Assembly (NCBI GenBank): GCA_026987075.1
Contig: JALSNI010000040.1
Coordinates: forward strand, 1-41,159
Direction of reading: 5' to 3'
Origin: Persephonella sp.
Lineage (GTDB): Bacteria; Aquificota; Aquificia; Aquificales; Hydrogenothermaceae
Length of the DNA: 41,159 bases
Part shown: positions 1 to 7,712 of the stretch, piece after piece
Numbering within the stretch: position 1 is the stretch's first letter
How the letters are laid out: each line of letters opens with the position of its first letter
The notes under the pieces: generated by a model
Database searches by the model: none
The model's input: the letters and a program-made list of their open reading frames with translations, nothing else
What the model was told of the DNA's origin: nothing
Position numbers and translations under genes: made by a program

Positions 1-33
1 ACTAATCTTTATTATCCTTTCCAAGATAAGCAG

Positions 34-1047
34 ATGATTAAACTATCAGACTTTGATTACCATCTTCCACAGGAGCTAATAGCAAAGTATCCAGTTCAGC
101 CACGGGATATGTGCAGGCTTATGGTTTTAGACAGGAAAAATAAAACGATATCCCACAGAATATTCAGAGATATAACAGAATATCTAAGAGAAGGAGACCT
201 CTTAGTTCTCAACGACACAAAGGTAATTCCTGCAAGACTTTTAGGAAGAAAAAAAACAGGAGCAAAAATAGAGGTTTTCCTCCTAAAACAGATTAAAGAA
301 AATCTGTGGGAAGCTCTGATAAAAAATGTAAAGAGATTAAAGGAAGGTCAGGAGATTATTATAAGTGAAGGTTTCAGCGCTGAACTTATAGAAAAAAAAG
401 AGGATGGAAAGGCAGTAGTTAAACTGCTGAGTGATGATGTAAACAGGGATATACACAGATACGGACACATACCACTGCCTCCTTACATAAACAGGGAAGA
501 CAGAGATATAGATAGAGAGCTTTATCAGACAGTTTTTGCAAAAAAAGAAGGAGCCGTGGCATCACCAACGGCTGGACTTCACTTTACTGAAGAGCTGTTA
601 GATAGATTGACAAAAATGGGAATAAAGAAGGCATTTGTTACACTGCACGTTGGGCTGGGAACATTTCAGCCTATAAAAGTAGAAGACATTACAAAACACA
701 AAATGCACGAAGAGTTTTACCAGATACCTGAAGAGACTGTTAATCTGATAAAGCAAACAAAAAAGAAGGGAAACAGAGTCATTGCTGTTGGCACTACTGT
801 TGTAAGAGCTCTTGAAACCTATGGAAAAACAGGAAAAACAGAAGGCACAAGCAACATATTTATATATCCGCCTTTTAACTTCAAAATTGTAGATACACTC
901 ATAACAAACTTTCACCTGCCAAAATCAACACTGATTTTACTTGTTTCAGCATTTGCAGGAAAAGAATTTATACTCAAAGCTTACAATGAAGCAGTCAAAA
1001 AAAGATACAGATTTTTCTCTTACGGGGATGCAATGCTTATACTATAG
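34..1047 (+). CDS. queA: S-adenosylmethionine:tRNA ribosyltransferase-isomerase
   Basis: QueA transfers and isomerises the ribosyl part of SAM onto 7-aminomethyl-7-deazaguanine at tRNA position 34, giving epoxyqueuosine; it is cytoplasmic. The 337-residue length fits the family. The N-terminus (MIKLSDFDYHLPQELIA) and the motifs LVLNDTKVIPARL, VASPTAGLHFT, HVGLGTFQP and TNFHLPKSTL are characteristic. The frame is open upstream to the window edge, but the N-terminal match to the family supports the ATG at 34. The stop codon overlaps the stop of the converging DUF167 gene. A second queuosine-pathway gene, queD, lies at 17.6 kb, not linked in an operon. Confidence 0.97.
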   Translation: MIKLSDFDYHLPQELIAKYPVQPRDMCRLMVLDRKNKTISHRIFRDITEYLREGDLLVLNDTKVIPARLLGRKKTGAKIEVFLLKQIKENLWEALIKNVKRLKEGQEIIISEGFSAELIEKKEDGKAVVKLLSDDVNRDIHRYGHIPLPPYINREDRDIDRELYQTVFAKKEGAVASPTAGLHFTEELLDRLTKMGIKKAFVTLHVGLGTFQPIKVEDITKHKMHEEFYQIPEETVNLIKQTKKKGNRVIAVGTTVVRALETYGKTGKTEGTSNIFIYPPFNFKIVDTLITNFHLPKSTLILLVSAFAGKEFILKAYNEAVKKRYRFFSYGDAMLIL

Positions 1048-1266
1048 ACCTTCTATCTCAAATAGTTTTTCCTTAGATTTTTCCCCTTTAACCAACTTTA
1101 TACGAGACTTGGAGACATTAAAATATTTAGACAAAACTTCAATTACCTTTTTATTTGCTTTTCCCTTTTCAGGCACTACTGTTACTTTTACTTCATACAT
1201 GTCTTCTGAAATCTTTTTAATTTCCTCTTTTCTTGCATTTGGTTTTACTTTAACTTTTATTTTCAT
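1042..1266 (-). CDS. DUF167 / YggU-family small protein
   Basis: A 74-residue protein of the conserved YggU/DUF167 family, whose biochemical function is unknown. It shows the family pattern: an N-terminal strand with VKPNARK, a central VPEKGKANK segment and a C-terminal KSRIKLVKGEKSKEK segment. The start ATG is preceded by GAGG at a good distance. Its TAG stop shares the palindrome CTATAG with the stop of queA, so the two genes overlap by 6 bp tail to tail. It is divergent from the membrane-protein gene at 1293 with only 26 bp between them. Confidence 0.85.
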   Translation of the reverse strand: MKIKVKVKPNARKEEIKKISEDMYEVKVTVVPEKGKANKKVIEVLSKYFNVSKSRIKLVKGEKSKEKLFEIEGL

Positions 1267-1292
1267 CTTAATTCCTCTAAAATTATTTTCTT

Positions 1293-1550
1293 ATGAGGCT
1301 GTTAAAAAATATTACCATTTTGCTTGCAGGGTGTATCATACACATATTTTTTCTAACAACAGCAGGTATTTTCATAGACCTTTTACATCCTTTAATACTG
1401 TTCATACTTTCTGTTGTCTTTTCCTTCTCAGTTAATGTTTTAGCAAATAGATTTTTATTCGGGCTGTGTATTATCCGTTCCTTTGTCTATGCCACTTTTA
1501 GTTTTTTAATTTTAATTTCAGCATTTATTATTATAAGTTTTAGAGGATAA
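1293..1550 (+). CDS. Small hydrophobic membrane protein, unknown
   Basis: An 85-residue, strongly hydrophobic protein with two or three predicted membrane segments (about residues 7-32, 34-52 and 58-82) and few charged residues. I do not recognise the family. It ends 2 bp before aroK, so it is probably the first gene of a short operon with aroK and acpS. The ATG at 1293 lacks a clear ribosome binding site, so the true start could lie a little further in. The near-absence of charge makes function prediction impossible from sequence; its reality rests on the open frame, hydrophobic pattern and tight spacing. Confidence 0.6.
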   Translation: MRLLKNITILLAGCIIHIFFLTTAGIFIDLLHPLILFILSVVFSFSVNVLANRFLFGLCIIRSFVYATFSFLILISAFIIISFRG

Positions 1551-1552
1551 CA

Positions 1553-2059
1553 ATGGGAAATATCTATCTTGTTGGTTTTATGGGAAGTGGAAAGTCCACA
1601 GTAGGAAAAATCGTGTCCAAAAAAACAGGAATGGACTTTATTGATGTTGACCAGTTAATTGAAGAAAAAGAAAGAAAAAAAATAAGAGAGATCTTTAAAG
1701 AAAAAGGAGAACAATACTTCCGTGCTAAAGAAAAGGAAACTCTTAATGAGATAACAAGTAAAAAAAACCTCGTTGTATCAACAGGGGGAGGATTAGGAGC
1801 AGATGCTGAAAACATGAAGAAAATGAAACAGACAGGACTGGTAATCTGGTTAGATGCCTCTATAAAAACTATTTTGGAAAGAACAAAAAATGATACAGAC
1901 AGACCATTGTTACAGCAACCATACGAAAAAATAAAAAAACTGTTTGAAGAAAGAAAAAAAATCTACAGAATGGCTGATGAACACATAAAAGTTGATGGTA
2001 AAACCCCTGAAGAGATAGCAGAGGTGATAATAAAAAGATGGAAATATATACAGGAATAG
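1553..2059 (+). CDS. aroK: Shikimate kinase
   Basis: Phosphorylates shikimate to shikimate-3-phosphate with ATP in the chorismate pathway (cytoplasm). At 168 residues it has the usual length. Visible motifs are the Walker A loop GFMGSGKST near residue 9, the shikimate-binding acidic DVDQLIEE near 32-39, FRAKEKETL near 57, the STGGG loop near 76, and the lid region with DRPLL near 122. A good Shine-Dalgarno (AGAGGA) precedes the ATG. The 3' end overlaps acpS by 22 bp, which suggests translational coupling. trpD in this window uses chorismate-derived anthranilate but is in a separate operon. Confidence 0.96.
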   Translation: MGNIYLVGFMGSGKSTVGKIVSKKTGMDFIDVDQLIEEKERKKIREIFKEKGEQYFRAKEKETLNEITSKKNLVVSTGGGLGADAENMKKMKQTGLVIWLDASIKTILERTKNDTDRPLLQQPYEKIKKLFEERKKIYRMADEHIKVDGKTPEEIAEVIIKRWKYIQE

Positions 2060-2418
2060 ACATAGTTGAAAACAAAAGAATAAAAGAAGCTGTTGAAAGA
2101 TTTGGTGGTAGATTTCTATCAAGGATATATACTGAAAAGGAAATTAAATACTGCAAAGGAAAAAAAGATTACATCTCCTGTCTTGCAGCAAGATTTGCTG
2201 CAAAAGAAGCATTTATCAAGGCTTTCTATCAGGGATTTACTATTAATATATCACCAAAATTAATAGAAATTACAGGAAAACAGGGCAAACCTGCAGAAAT
2301 TTTACTGCACCTTACTGATAATCAAATTAAATCTATTTTAAACCGCATAAAATATACACTTTCTATATCTCACGAAAAAAATTATTCTGTAGCAACAGTT
2401 ATCATTTACATCCCATAA
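2038..2418 (+). CDS. acpS: Holo-[acyl-carrier-protein] synthase
   Basis: Transfers 4'-phosphopantetheine from coenzyme A to apo-ACP, activating it for fatty acid synthesis. The 126-residue product has the two family signatures: GIDIVENKRI near residues 6-15 with the Mg-binding Asp, and AARFAAKEAFIKAF near 51-64 with the Glu ligand and CoA-binding Lys. The gene starts inside aroK, 22 bp before its stop. The C-terminus (YSVATVII) is typical. It is the last gene before the flagellar cluster; no clear terminator is seen in the 114 bp that follow. Confidence 0.95.
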   Translation: MEIYTGIDIVENKRIKEAVERFGGRFLSRIYTEKEIKYCKGKKDYISCLAARFAAKEAFIKAFYQGFTINISPKLIEITGKQGKPAEILLHLTDNQIKSILNRIKYTLSISHEKNYSVATVIIYIP

Positions 2419-2489
2419 GTGCAGTAAAAATTATGCATCTATAAAGTTTCCTGTCCAAGAAACACATACAGCACAATCACTATACAAAT

Positions 2490-2505
2490 TGGCACATTAA
2501 TTGCT
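2490..2505 (+). promoter_or_regulatory. Sigma-54 (RpoN) promoter for flhF operon
   Basis: The sequence TGGCACATTAATTGCT matches the sigma-54 consensus TGGCACRNNNNTTGCW at every specified base, with exactly 10 bases between the GG (-24) and GC (-12) dinucleotides. Transcription would start near 2516, leaving a leader of about 17 bases that carries a G-rich ribosome binding site before the flhF ATG at 2533. Sigma-54 control of mid-class flagellar genes is known in other bacteria; here it is inferred from the match and its position. Confidence 0.75.
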
Positions 2506-2532
2506 AAATATAAAAGCAACAGGGGGAAAAAA

Positions 2533-3492
2533 ATGAAAATGAAAAAATACTTGGTTGACAATTTACAAAAAGGGTGGATGCTAATAAGAGAAGAGTTAGG
2601 AGAAAATGCAATAATTCTGTCTATCAAAGAAACAGAAGGTAGTTTTGAAATACTTGCTGCATCTCCTGAAAAGAAAAAAACAGAAATAAAAGACAAGCTA
2701 TTTGAGCAATTCAAATCAAAATTTAGCAGAAAAGAGGACATTAGCTCTTTAGAAAAGATTATAAATCTTCTCATAAAAATAAAAGATTCAAAACTCAGCG
2801 GAAAATTTCTATCAGAAATACAGGATGAAATCTCAGACATCTATCTACCTATTATTGAAAAAATCAACAGTGTAGATGTTTTAACAAAAATAGAGACAAA
2901 CCCTTTAAGAAAAAAGTTTATCAATGTTTTGGGAAACGTTTCTTCTGGTAAAAGTACCACTGTAGCAAAGTTAGCAGCCATACTAAAATTCAACAGAGAG
3001 AAAAAAATAGCTGTTGCCTCTTTTGACTTTTACAAAATCGGAGGTTCTGAAAGTCTGAAAACATTTGCAGAAATAATGCAGATACCATTTTTTATGATAA
3101 AAGACGAAAAAGACCTCATTATGTATAAAGATTCCTTTGAAGAATTTGAACACATCTTATTTGATACCCCTGGAAACATAAAAGACCTTGACGAAGTTGA
3201 AAAACTCCTAACCTTTATCACATCAAGCCCACAAGCAGAAAACATTTTAACTGTTCCTCTAACTAAAAAGGAAAGCCTGATAAATAAAGATATAAATTAC
3301 TTCAGTAAATTTAGAATTCATCATTTAATACTTACAAAAATAGACGAGATAGAAAACCAGATACCCCTTTATTTTGTTCTGTCTAATTATGACTACAAAA
3401 TTAGTTATATAACCAATGGTTTAAACGTTCCTAAAGATATTGTTGAATCCTATCAGGTATTAAACGGAATTTTTGAGGTAGAAAGCCGATGA
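2533..3492 (+). CDS. flhF: Flagellar SRP-type GTPase FlhF
   Basis: FlhF is an SRP-family GTPase that places the flagellum at the pole, working with FlhG at the membrane. At 319 residues it is at the short end, with a small N-terminal B domain (about 1-60). The NG domain holds a P-loop variant GNVSSGKSTT near residue 138, the region corresponding to DTYR as SFDFYKIGGSESLKTFAE, a G3 motif DTPG instead of the usual DTAG, and TKIDE near 270. Lys-rich N-terminal segments are present. It is the first gene after the sigma-54 promoter and overlaps flhG by 4 bp. Confidence 0.9.
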   Translation: MKMKKYLVDNLQKGWMLIREELGENAIILSIKETEGSFEILAASPEKKKTEIKDKLFEQFKSKFSRKEDISSLEKIINLLIKIKDSKLSGKFLSEIQDEISDIYLPIIEKINSVDVLTKIETNPLRKKFINVLGNVSSGKSTTVAKLAAILKFNREKKIAVASFDFYKIGGSESLKTFAEIMQIPFFMIKDEKDLIMYKDSFEEFEHILFDTPGNIKDLDEVEKLLTFITSSPQAENILTVPLTKKESLINKDINYFSKFRIHHLILTKIDEIENQIPLYFVLSNYDYKISYITNGLNVPKDIVESYQVLNGIFEVESR

Positions 3493-4352
3493 AAGACCAG
3501 GCTCAAATGCTAAGGGATATGGCTAAAAGTATAAGACCTTTTGATTTTCAGGTTATCTCTATAACCTCTGGGAAAGGTGGAGTTGGAAAAACAAGTTTTA
3601 CCGTAAATCTTGCATACCAGCTCCAAAAATTAGGAAAAACAGTTCTTATACTTGATGCAGACCTTGCCCTTGCAAACGTAGATATAATCCTTGGAGAAAG
3701 ACCTAAATACAACCTACTGCATCTTCTATCAGGGGAGAAAAATATTAACGAAATAATATGGGAATCAAAATACGGCATTAAGTTTATTCCAGCATCATCT
3801 GGATTTGAGGAATTAGCAAACCTATCAAAAGAAAAACAGATACAGATACTAAATGCCCTTCAAGAGATTTATTACAAGTTTGACATTATGTTAATAGATA
3901 CCTCTGCAGGTATATCAGAAAATGTTATAAACTTCTGTCTTGCAGCAGACAAAACCATCGTTATAACAACCCCTGACCCTACAGCATTAGCAGACTCATA
4001 TGCTATCTCCAGAATAATCCTTACAAATAAACCTGAACACTTAGAAGCAGGATTGGTAGTTAATTTCGTCAATGATGAGCAGGAAGCAGAAAAAATACAC
4101 AGGGGAATGAATAACATACTAAGAGAGTTTACAGGAAAAACGATAAAGTATTATGGTTCCCTGAGAAAAGATAAAAACCTGTCAGAATCTGTTAAAGACA
4201 GATACATTCTGTCTGCAAAACATCCAAAATCTCCATACAGCATAGATGTAGAACATATAGCAAGATATATTATTGAAGGGAAAATTCCCCCGAAAAAAGA
4301 AAGCTTTTGGAACCGATTTCTCAGAAATCTTAAAAATTTGAAAGTAGAGTAA
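3489..4352 (+). CDS. flhG: Flagellar number regulator FlhG (MinD-like ATPase)
   Basis: FlhG (FleN/YlxH) is a MinD/ParA-type ATPase that limits flagellar number and stimulates FlhF GTP hydrolysis. The N-terminus carries the FlhF-activating DQAQMLR element (residues 3-9), which separates it from MinD. The deviant Walker A SGKGGVGKTS lies near residues 27-36, the LILDADLALANVD segment near 54, and the Walker B-like LIDTSAG near 134. The 287-residue length is normal. The C-terminal WNRFLRNLKNLK is likely a membrane-targeting amphipathic helix. It lies between flhF (4 bp overlap) and fliA (12 bp gap). A true MinD is encoded at 10.9 kb. Confidence 0.95.
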   Translation: MKDQAQMLRDMAKSIRPFDFQVISITSGKGGVGKTSFTVNLAYQLQKLGKTVLILDADLALANVDIILGERPKYNLLHLLSGEKNINEIIWESKYGIKFIPASSGFEELANLSKEKQIQILNALQEIYYKFDIMLIDTSAGISENVINFCLAADKTIVITTPDPTALADSYAISRIILTNKPEHLEAGLVVNFVNDEQEAEKIHRGMNNILREFTGKTIKYYGSLRKDKNLSESVKDRYILSAKHPKSPYSIDVEHIARYIIEGKIPPKKESFWNRFLRNLKNLKVE

Positions 4353-4364
4353 GGAGGAGAAACT

Positions 4365-5090
4365 ATGAAAGTTTCAAACAAAGAGAGAAATGAAATTATT
4401 ATGGAATTTCTTCCAAAAATACATTACATAGTCCAGTCAATAAAACAGGAAAACCTTCCTCCAACAGTAACAGAAGAAGACCTTATAAACACAGGAGTTT
4501 TAGGATTGATAGATGCGATTAATAAATACGACCCATCAAAGGGAGTAAAGCTTTCAACATACGCAGAAATAAGAATAAGAGGACACATAATTGACAGTCT
4601 GAGAAAGCTTGACTGGATACCAAGAAATATAAGACAGAAAGCAAGACACATAGAAACTGCCATATTAGAAGTGGAACAAAAGTTAGGAAGAGAAGCAAAA
4701 CCAGAGGAAATAGCTGAATATTTAGGGATGGATGTTGAAGAATACATGAAGTATGCAGAAAAAATATCAAACAGTGGTCTTATATCAATAGATACTAAAG
4801 TGGGAATAGATGAAGAAAGTTCCACAAGCCTGTGGCAGATTATATCTGTAAACGACGATACTCCCGACAAATTTGTGGAAGAAGAGGAGTTGAAAAGGAT
4901 TATTTCTGATATAATTTCTAAATTGAAAGATAGAGAAAGATTAGTAATAACTCTGTATTACTATGAAGAACTATCTATGAAAGAAATAGGAGAAATTTTA
5001 GGGCTTACAGAGTCAAGAATTTCTCAAATCCACACAAAAACTATGATGAAAATAAAAAATATGATAAGTAAATATTTGACAAAGGATTAA
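4365..5090 (+). CDS. fliA: RNA polymerase sigma-28 factor for flagellar genes
   Basis: A 241-residue FliA/WhiG-type sigma factor that directs late flagellar transcription. Region 2 is visible as LINTGVLGLIDAINKYD followed by STYAEIRIRGHIIDSLRKLDW, the -10 recognition part. Region 3 includes LGREAKPEEIAEYLGMD, and region 4 ends with the helix-turn-helix MKEIGEILGLTESRISQIHTK. The start has a strong AGGAGG. Its place third in a sigma-54-driven operon suggests a cascade from sigma-54 to sigma-28; whether an anti-sigma factor FlgM is encoded cannot be told from this window. Confidence 0.96.
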   Translation: MKVSNKERNEIIMEFLPKIHYIVQSIKQENLPPTVTEEDLINTGVLGLIDAINKYDPSKGVKLSTYAEIRIRGHIIDSLRKLDWIPRNIRQKARHIETAILEVEQKLGREAKPEEIAEYLGMDVEEYMKYAEKISNSGLISIDTKVGIDEESSTSLWQIISVNDDTPDKFVEEEELKRIISDIISKLKDRERLVITLYYYEELSMKEIGEILGLTESRISQIHTKTMMKIKNMISKYLTKD

Positions 5091-5579
5091 ATGGAAGACA
5101 ACATATACGTCTATTACTTGATAGGTGACCTTGAGAATTATGTAATAGACAACAAAAAAAAGGTAGAAAAGCTTTTAAAAAGCAAGAATAAAATCTCTAC
5201 AAAAGATGGAGCTTATATATTTGACAAATTCTCTGTTAGTCTAAAAAAAACCACAAACCTGATAAAAAATTCAGCATATGTGTCTGATATAGAAACATTG
5301 AGAACAGTATCAGTATTATCCTCAGAAACTGTTGCCTGGATTATGTTCACACTTCCAAACATAGAATCTGAAATTCCTATTTTTTTAGACAATCTTATAT
5401 TAGGAAACAGACACATTATTGATGCGCTAGGAGAGCTTCTGTTAGAAATAGATGAGTTTATAGAAAATCCTACTAAGCTAAAAACATCTAACAAAGAATT
5501 CTACAATATGATAAATGAAGTATCTATGTTTTTTGGACATTTGTCCAATATGATAGGAAAGGGCGTTATTGAAAATTAA
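5091..5579 (+). CDS. Uncharacterised helical protein linked to fliA
   Basis: A 162-residue protein, not recognised. Its ATG directly follows the fliA stop, so it belongs to the flhF-flhG-fliA operon. It has no signal peptide and no clear membrane segment; hydrophobic residues recur in a helical pattern, with a Lys-rich N-terminal part (KKKVEKLLKSKNK) and a C-terminal part ending SMFFGHLSNMIGKG. Chemotaxis phosphatase CheZ was considered because of the helical nature, but its catalytic Asp-Gln motif is not visible. A flagellar or motility role is inferred from position only. Confidence 0.8.
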   Translation: MEDNIYVYYLIGDLENYVIDNKKKVEKLLKSKNKISTKDGAYIFDKFSVSLKKTTNLIKNSAYVSDIETLRTVSVLSSETVAWIMFTLPNIESEIPIFLDNLILGNRHIIDALGELLLEIDEFIENPTKLKTSNKEFYNMINEVSMFFGHLSNMIGKGVIEN

Positions 5580-5584
5580 CGCCC
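5561..5584. terminator. Hairpin spanning two convergent stop codons
   Basis: An 8-bp inverted repeat, GGGCGTTA and TAACGCCC, with an 8-base loop. It contains the stop codons of both converging genes (5579 plus, 5576 minus). No long T-run follows on the plus strand, while a short TTT follows on the minus strand. A role as bidirectional terminator or mRNA 3'-end stabiliser is inferred. Confidence 0.55.
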
Positions 5585-6361
5585 CCTAACTAAAGATAGA
5601 CCTCCATCAACGACAATTGTCTGTCCCTGTATCCATTTAGCATCTGGAGTGCAAAGGAAACCAACAACACCTGCAATATCTTCAGGCATACCCATTCTCC
5701 CAAGAGGAGTTAGTTTGATAGTTCCTTCTTTCACCTCTTCATAGTTAGGGAAAAGCTGTATCGCTTCTGTGTCTATAGGTCCTCCAGAGACTGTATTAAC
5801 GTTTATACCCTTTGGACCGAACTCAACGGCAGCATATCTCACTAATGCTTCAAGGGCAGATTTTGCAGCTCCGTGTATGGCATAGTTAGGCATGTAATCT
5901 TTTGTTCCTGTTGAAGATATAGCAATAATTTTTCCTTCTCTGCCGTCCATCAGCTTAACAGCTCTCTGGGTTGACCATATAAATCCCATAACAGTTATGT
6001 CAAATATTCTTCTCGTTCCTTTTTCCCTTAGCCTTAAAAATGGAGCAAATCCTCCAACAACTTCTCTTCCAGATGCAACAGCATTACTAACGAATATATC
6101 CAAATAACCAAACTTTTCTTTTATCTCGTCAAAAACCCTGTCTATGTCTTCTTTGTTTCCAAAATCTCCCTGTATAGCGTATCCCTTTACTCCCTTTTCT
6201 TCTATCTCTCTAACAGTTTCTTCTGCTTTTTCTTTATTCTTATAATAGTTAATAATAACATCTGCTCCCATCTGTGCTAACTTCAGGGCAATAGCCCTTC
6301 CTATTCCTCTACTCCCTCCTGTGATAAATGCCAGTTTTCCCTCAAGCTCCTTGCAAGCCAT
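5576..6361 (-). CDS. fabL: Short-chain dehydrogenase, probable enoyl-ACP reductase FabL type
   Basis: A 261-residue SDR oxidoreductase. The NAD(P)-binding TGGSRGIGRAIA lies near residue 15. The active-site Tyr and Lys are in NYAIHGAAKSALEAL, with six residues between them as in FabL/FabI enoyl reductases, rather than the three of classical SDRs. The following NTVSGGPIDTEAIQLFPN and the ending GQTIVVDGG strongly resemble Bacillus FabL. It would reduce trans-2-enoyl-ACP in the last step of fatty acid elongation. It is the final gene of the minC-led operon, with a strong AAGGAGGAG ribosome binding site. A different SDR substrate is possible. Confidence 0.8.
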   Translation of the reverse strand: MACKELEGKLAFITGGSRGIGRAIALKLAQMGADVIINYYKNKEKAEETVREIEEKGVKGYAIQGDFGNKEDIDRVFDEIKEKFGYLDIFVSNAVASGREVVGGFAPFLRLREKGTRRIFDITVMGFIWSTQRAVKLMDGREGKIIAISSTGTKDYMPNYAIHGAAKSALEALVRYAAVEFGPKGINVNTVSGGPIDTEAIQLFPNYEEVKEGTIKLTPLGRMGMPEDIAGVVGFLCTPDAKWIQGQTIVVDGGLSLVRGR

Positions 6362-6372
6362 ACATCTCCTCC

Positions 6373-6681
6373 TTAGTGATGTTTATGTTTATTAATTTCT
6401 TCTAAAAATTTTTTCAGTAATGTTTCTCCATGATATCCCTCTTCAACAAGACCTAAAAATATTCTCATCTCATCGTCTGATGGTTCCCTCCCTAATATGT
6501 CTATAATTTTTTCGTATTCAACAAATGTATCATTTTCCCAACCTTCTCCCACCATATGATTTTCAATAATAAATGGGTTCTCTACCTTGTATTTGAGAGC
6601 TTCTCTGTAGCCAAGAATAAACATAACTATAAACAAAACAATCAATATTAAAAATCCTATACCGTAAACAATAATTTCCAT
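6373..6681 (-). CDS. Small single-pass membrane protein, unknown
   Basis: A 102-residue protein with one N-terminal membrane helix (about residues 3-24) followed by a charged, mainly acidic soluble domain containing DILGREPSDDEMRIFLGLVEEG and a His-rich tail (NKHKHH). The family is not recognised. Its ATG overlaps the trpD stop as TAATG and is preceded by AGGAGG, so translation is probably coupled to trpD. The topology would place the soluble part in the cytoplasm or periplasm; the Arg/Lys after the helix favours the cytoplasm. Confidence 0.75.
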   Translation of the reverse strand: MEIIVYGIGFLILIVLFIVMFILGYREALKYKVENPFIIENHMVGEGWENDTFVEYEKIIDILGREPSDDEMRIFLGLVEEGYHGETLLKKFLEEINKHKHH

Positions 6682-7703
6682 TATTTCCCTCCTTTGCTGA
6701 AGTCTCTCAAATGTTCAAGAACATGGTAAGCCTTTTTAGAATAAATGGTTTCTCTGGATAGTTCAATCCCCTCCTGTATAGTATTTACAATACCAGATAC
6801 TTTTAGGGCAAAAGCTGAATTTATCACAACGAAATCTGTTTTAGGAGAATAATCCTTTCCTTTGAGAATGTTTAGGGCTATGTTCAGGTTATGCTCAAGG
6901 TCTCCCCCTTTTATGTCCTCTAATGAGGCTCTTCTTAGACCAAAATCTTCAGGTTTTACTGTATACATGTTTATTTCATTATTATTCAGCTCTCCAACAA
7001 CAGTTTCTCCAACAATGGATACCTCGTCTAAACCTTCTTTCCCATGAACCACATATGCTCTTTCCACACCAAGGTTTGGCAGAACTTTCGTGATAGGTTC
7101 AATAAGGTTACTGTCATATACCCCCATAAGCTGAAATTTTGCATCAGCGGGATTTGATAGAGGCCCCAGTATGTTGAATATCGTCCTTATTCCTATTTCT
7201 CTTCTCTGTCTTATCACATTCTTCATTGCAGGGTGATAAATAGGAGCAAACAGAAAAGCAAGCCCTATTTTTTCTATGGCTTCTGCTGCTGTTTCTGGTG
7301 GCATTTCTATGTTAATACCTAAAGCCTCCATAATATCTGCACTGCCACACTTGGAGGAAACAGAACGATTTCCATGTTTTGCAACCTTTGCTCCTGCTCC
7401 TGCAACAACAAATGCTGTTATTGTTGATACGTTAAATGTGTTTACTCTATCTCCTCCTGTCCCGCACGTATCAACAAGTTTTGACCTGTCTTTTACAGGA
7501 ACTTTAACAGCTTCCCTTTTCATAACTGATGCTGCTGCAGAAATCTCCTCCACCGTTTCACCTTTCATCTTAAGCCCTGTAAGAACAGCACCTATCTGGG
7601 CATCTGTTGCCTGCCCATTCATCAGTATGGAGAACAGCTCTTGTGTTTCTTCTCTTGATAGGTTTACTCCTGAAGTCACTTTTTTTATGAACTCTTTTAT
7701 CAA
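6681..7703 (-). CDS. trpD: Anthranilate phosphoribosyltransferase
   Basis: Joins anthranilate to PRPP in tryptophan biosynthesis. The 340-residue product shows the PRPP loop [14 protein letters not shown] near residues 83-96, the KHGNRSVSS segment near 112, and GPLSNPA near 184. The start is a TTG at 7703: [12 protein letters not shown] is the expected N-terminus, and a GAGG lies 7 bases upstream. No other trp gene is in the window, so the pathway is dispersed. The gene lies 9 bp after the surA-like gene and overlaps the small membrane-protein gene. Confidence 0.96.
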   Translation of the reverse strand: MIKEFIKKVTSGVNLSREETQELFSILMNGQATDAQIGAVLTGLKMKGETVEEISAAASVMKREAVKVPVKDRSKLVDTCGTGGDRVNTFNVSTITAFVVAGAGAKVAKHGNRSVSSKCGSADIMEALGINIEMPPETAAEAIEKIGLAFLFAPIYHPAMKNVIRQRREIGIRTIFNILGPLSNPADAKFQLMGVYDSNLIEPITKVLPNLGVERAYVVHGKEGLDEVSIVGETVVGELNNNEINMYTVKPEDFGLRRASLEDIKGGDLEHNLNIALNILKGKDYSPKTDFVVINSAFALKVSGIVNTIQEGIELSRETIYSKKAYHVLEHLRDFSKGGK

Positions 7704-7712
7704 CCTTAAACC

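Noticed and set aside
789-803. Possible second sigma-54 site (TGGCAC followed by TTGT)
   Set aside because: The essential GC at -12 is replaced by GT and the site lies within queA coding sequence.
941-1435. 164-codon plus-strand open frame across the queA end and the DUF167 gene
   Set aside because: It overlaps queA and lies antisense to DUF167, both recognised families; its translation is low-complexity Phe/Ser/Thr as expected for an antisense frame.
5091-5579. CheZ phosphatase as identity of the fliA-linked protein
   Set aside because: The conserved Asp/Gln catalytic motif near the C-terminus of CheZ is not visible, and no other chemotaxis gene is present.
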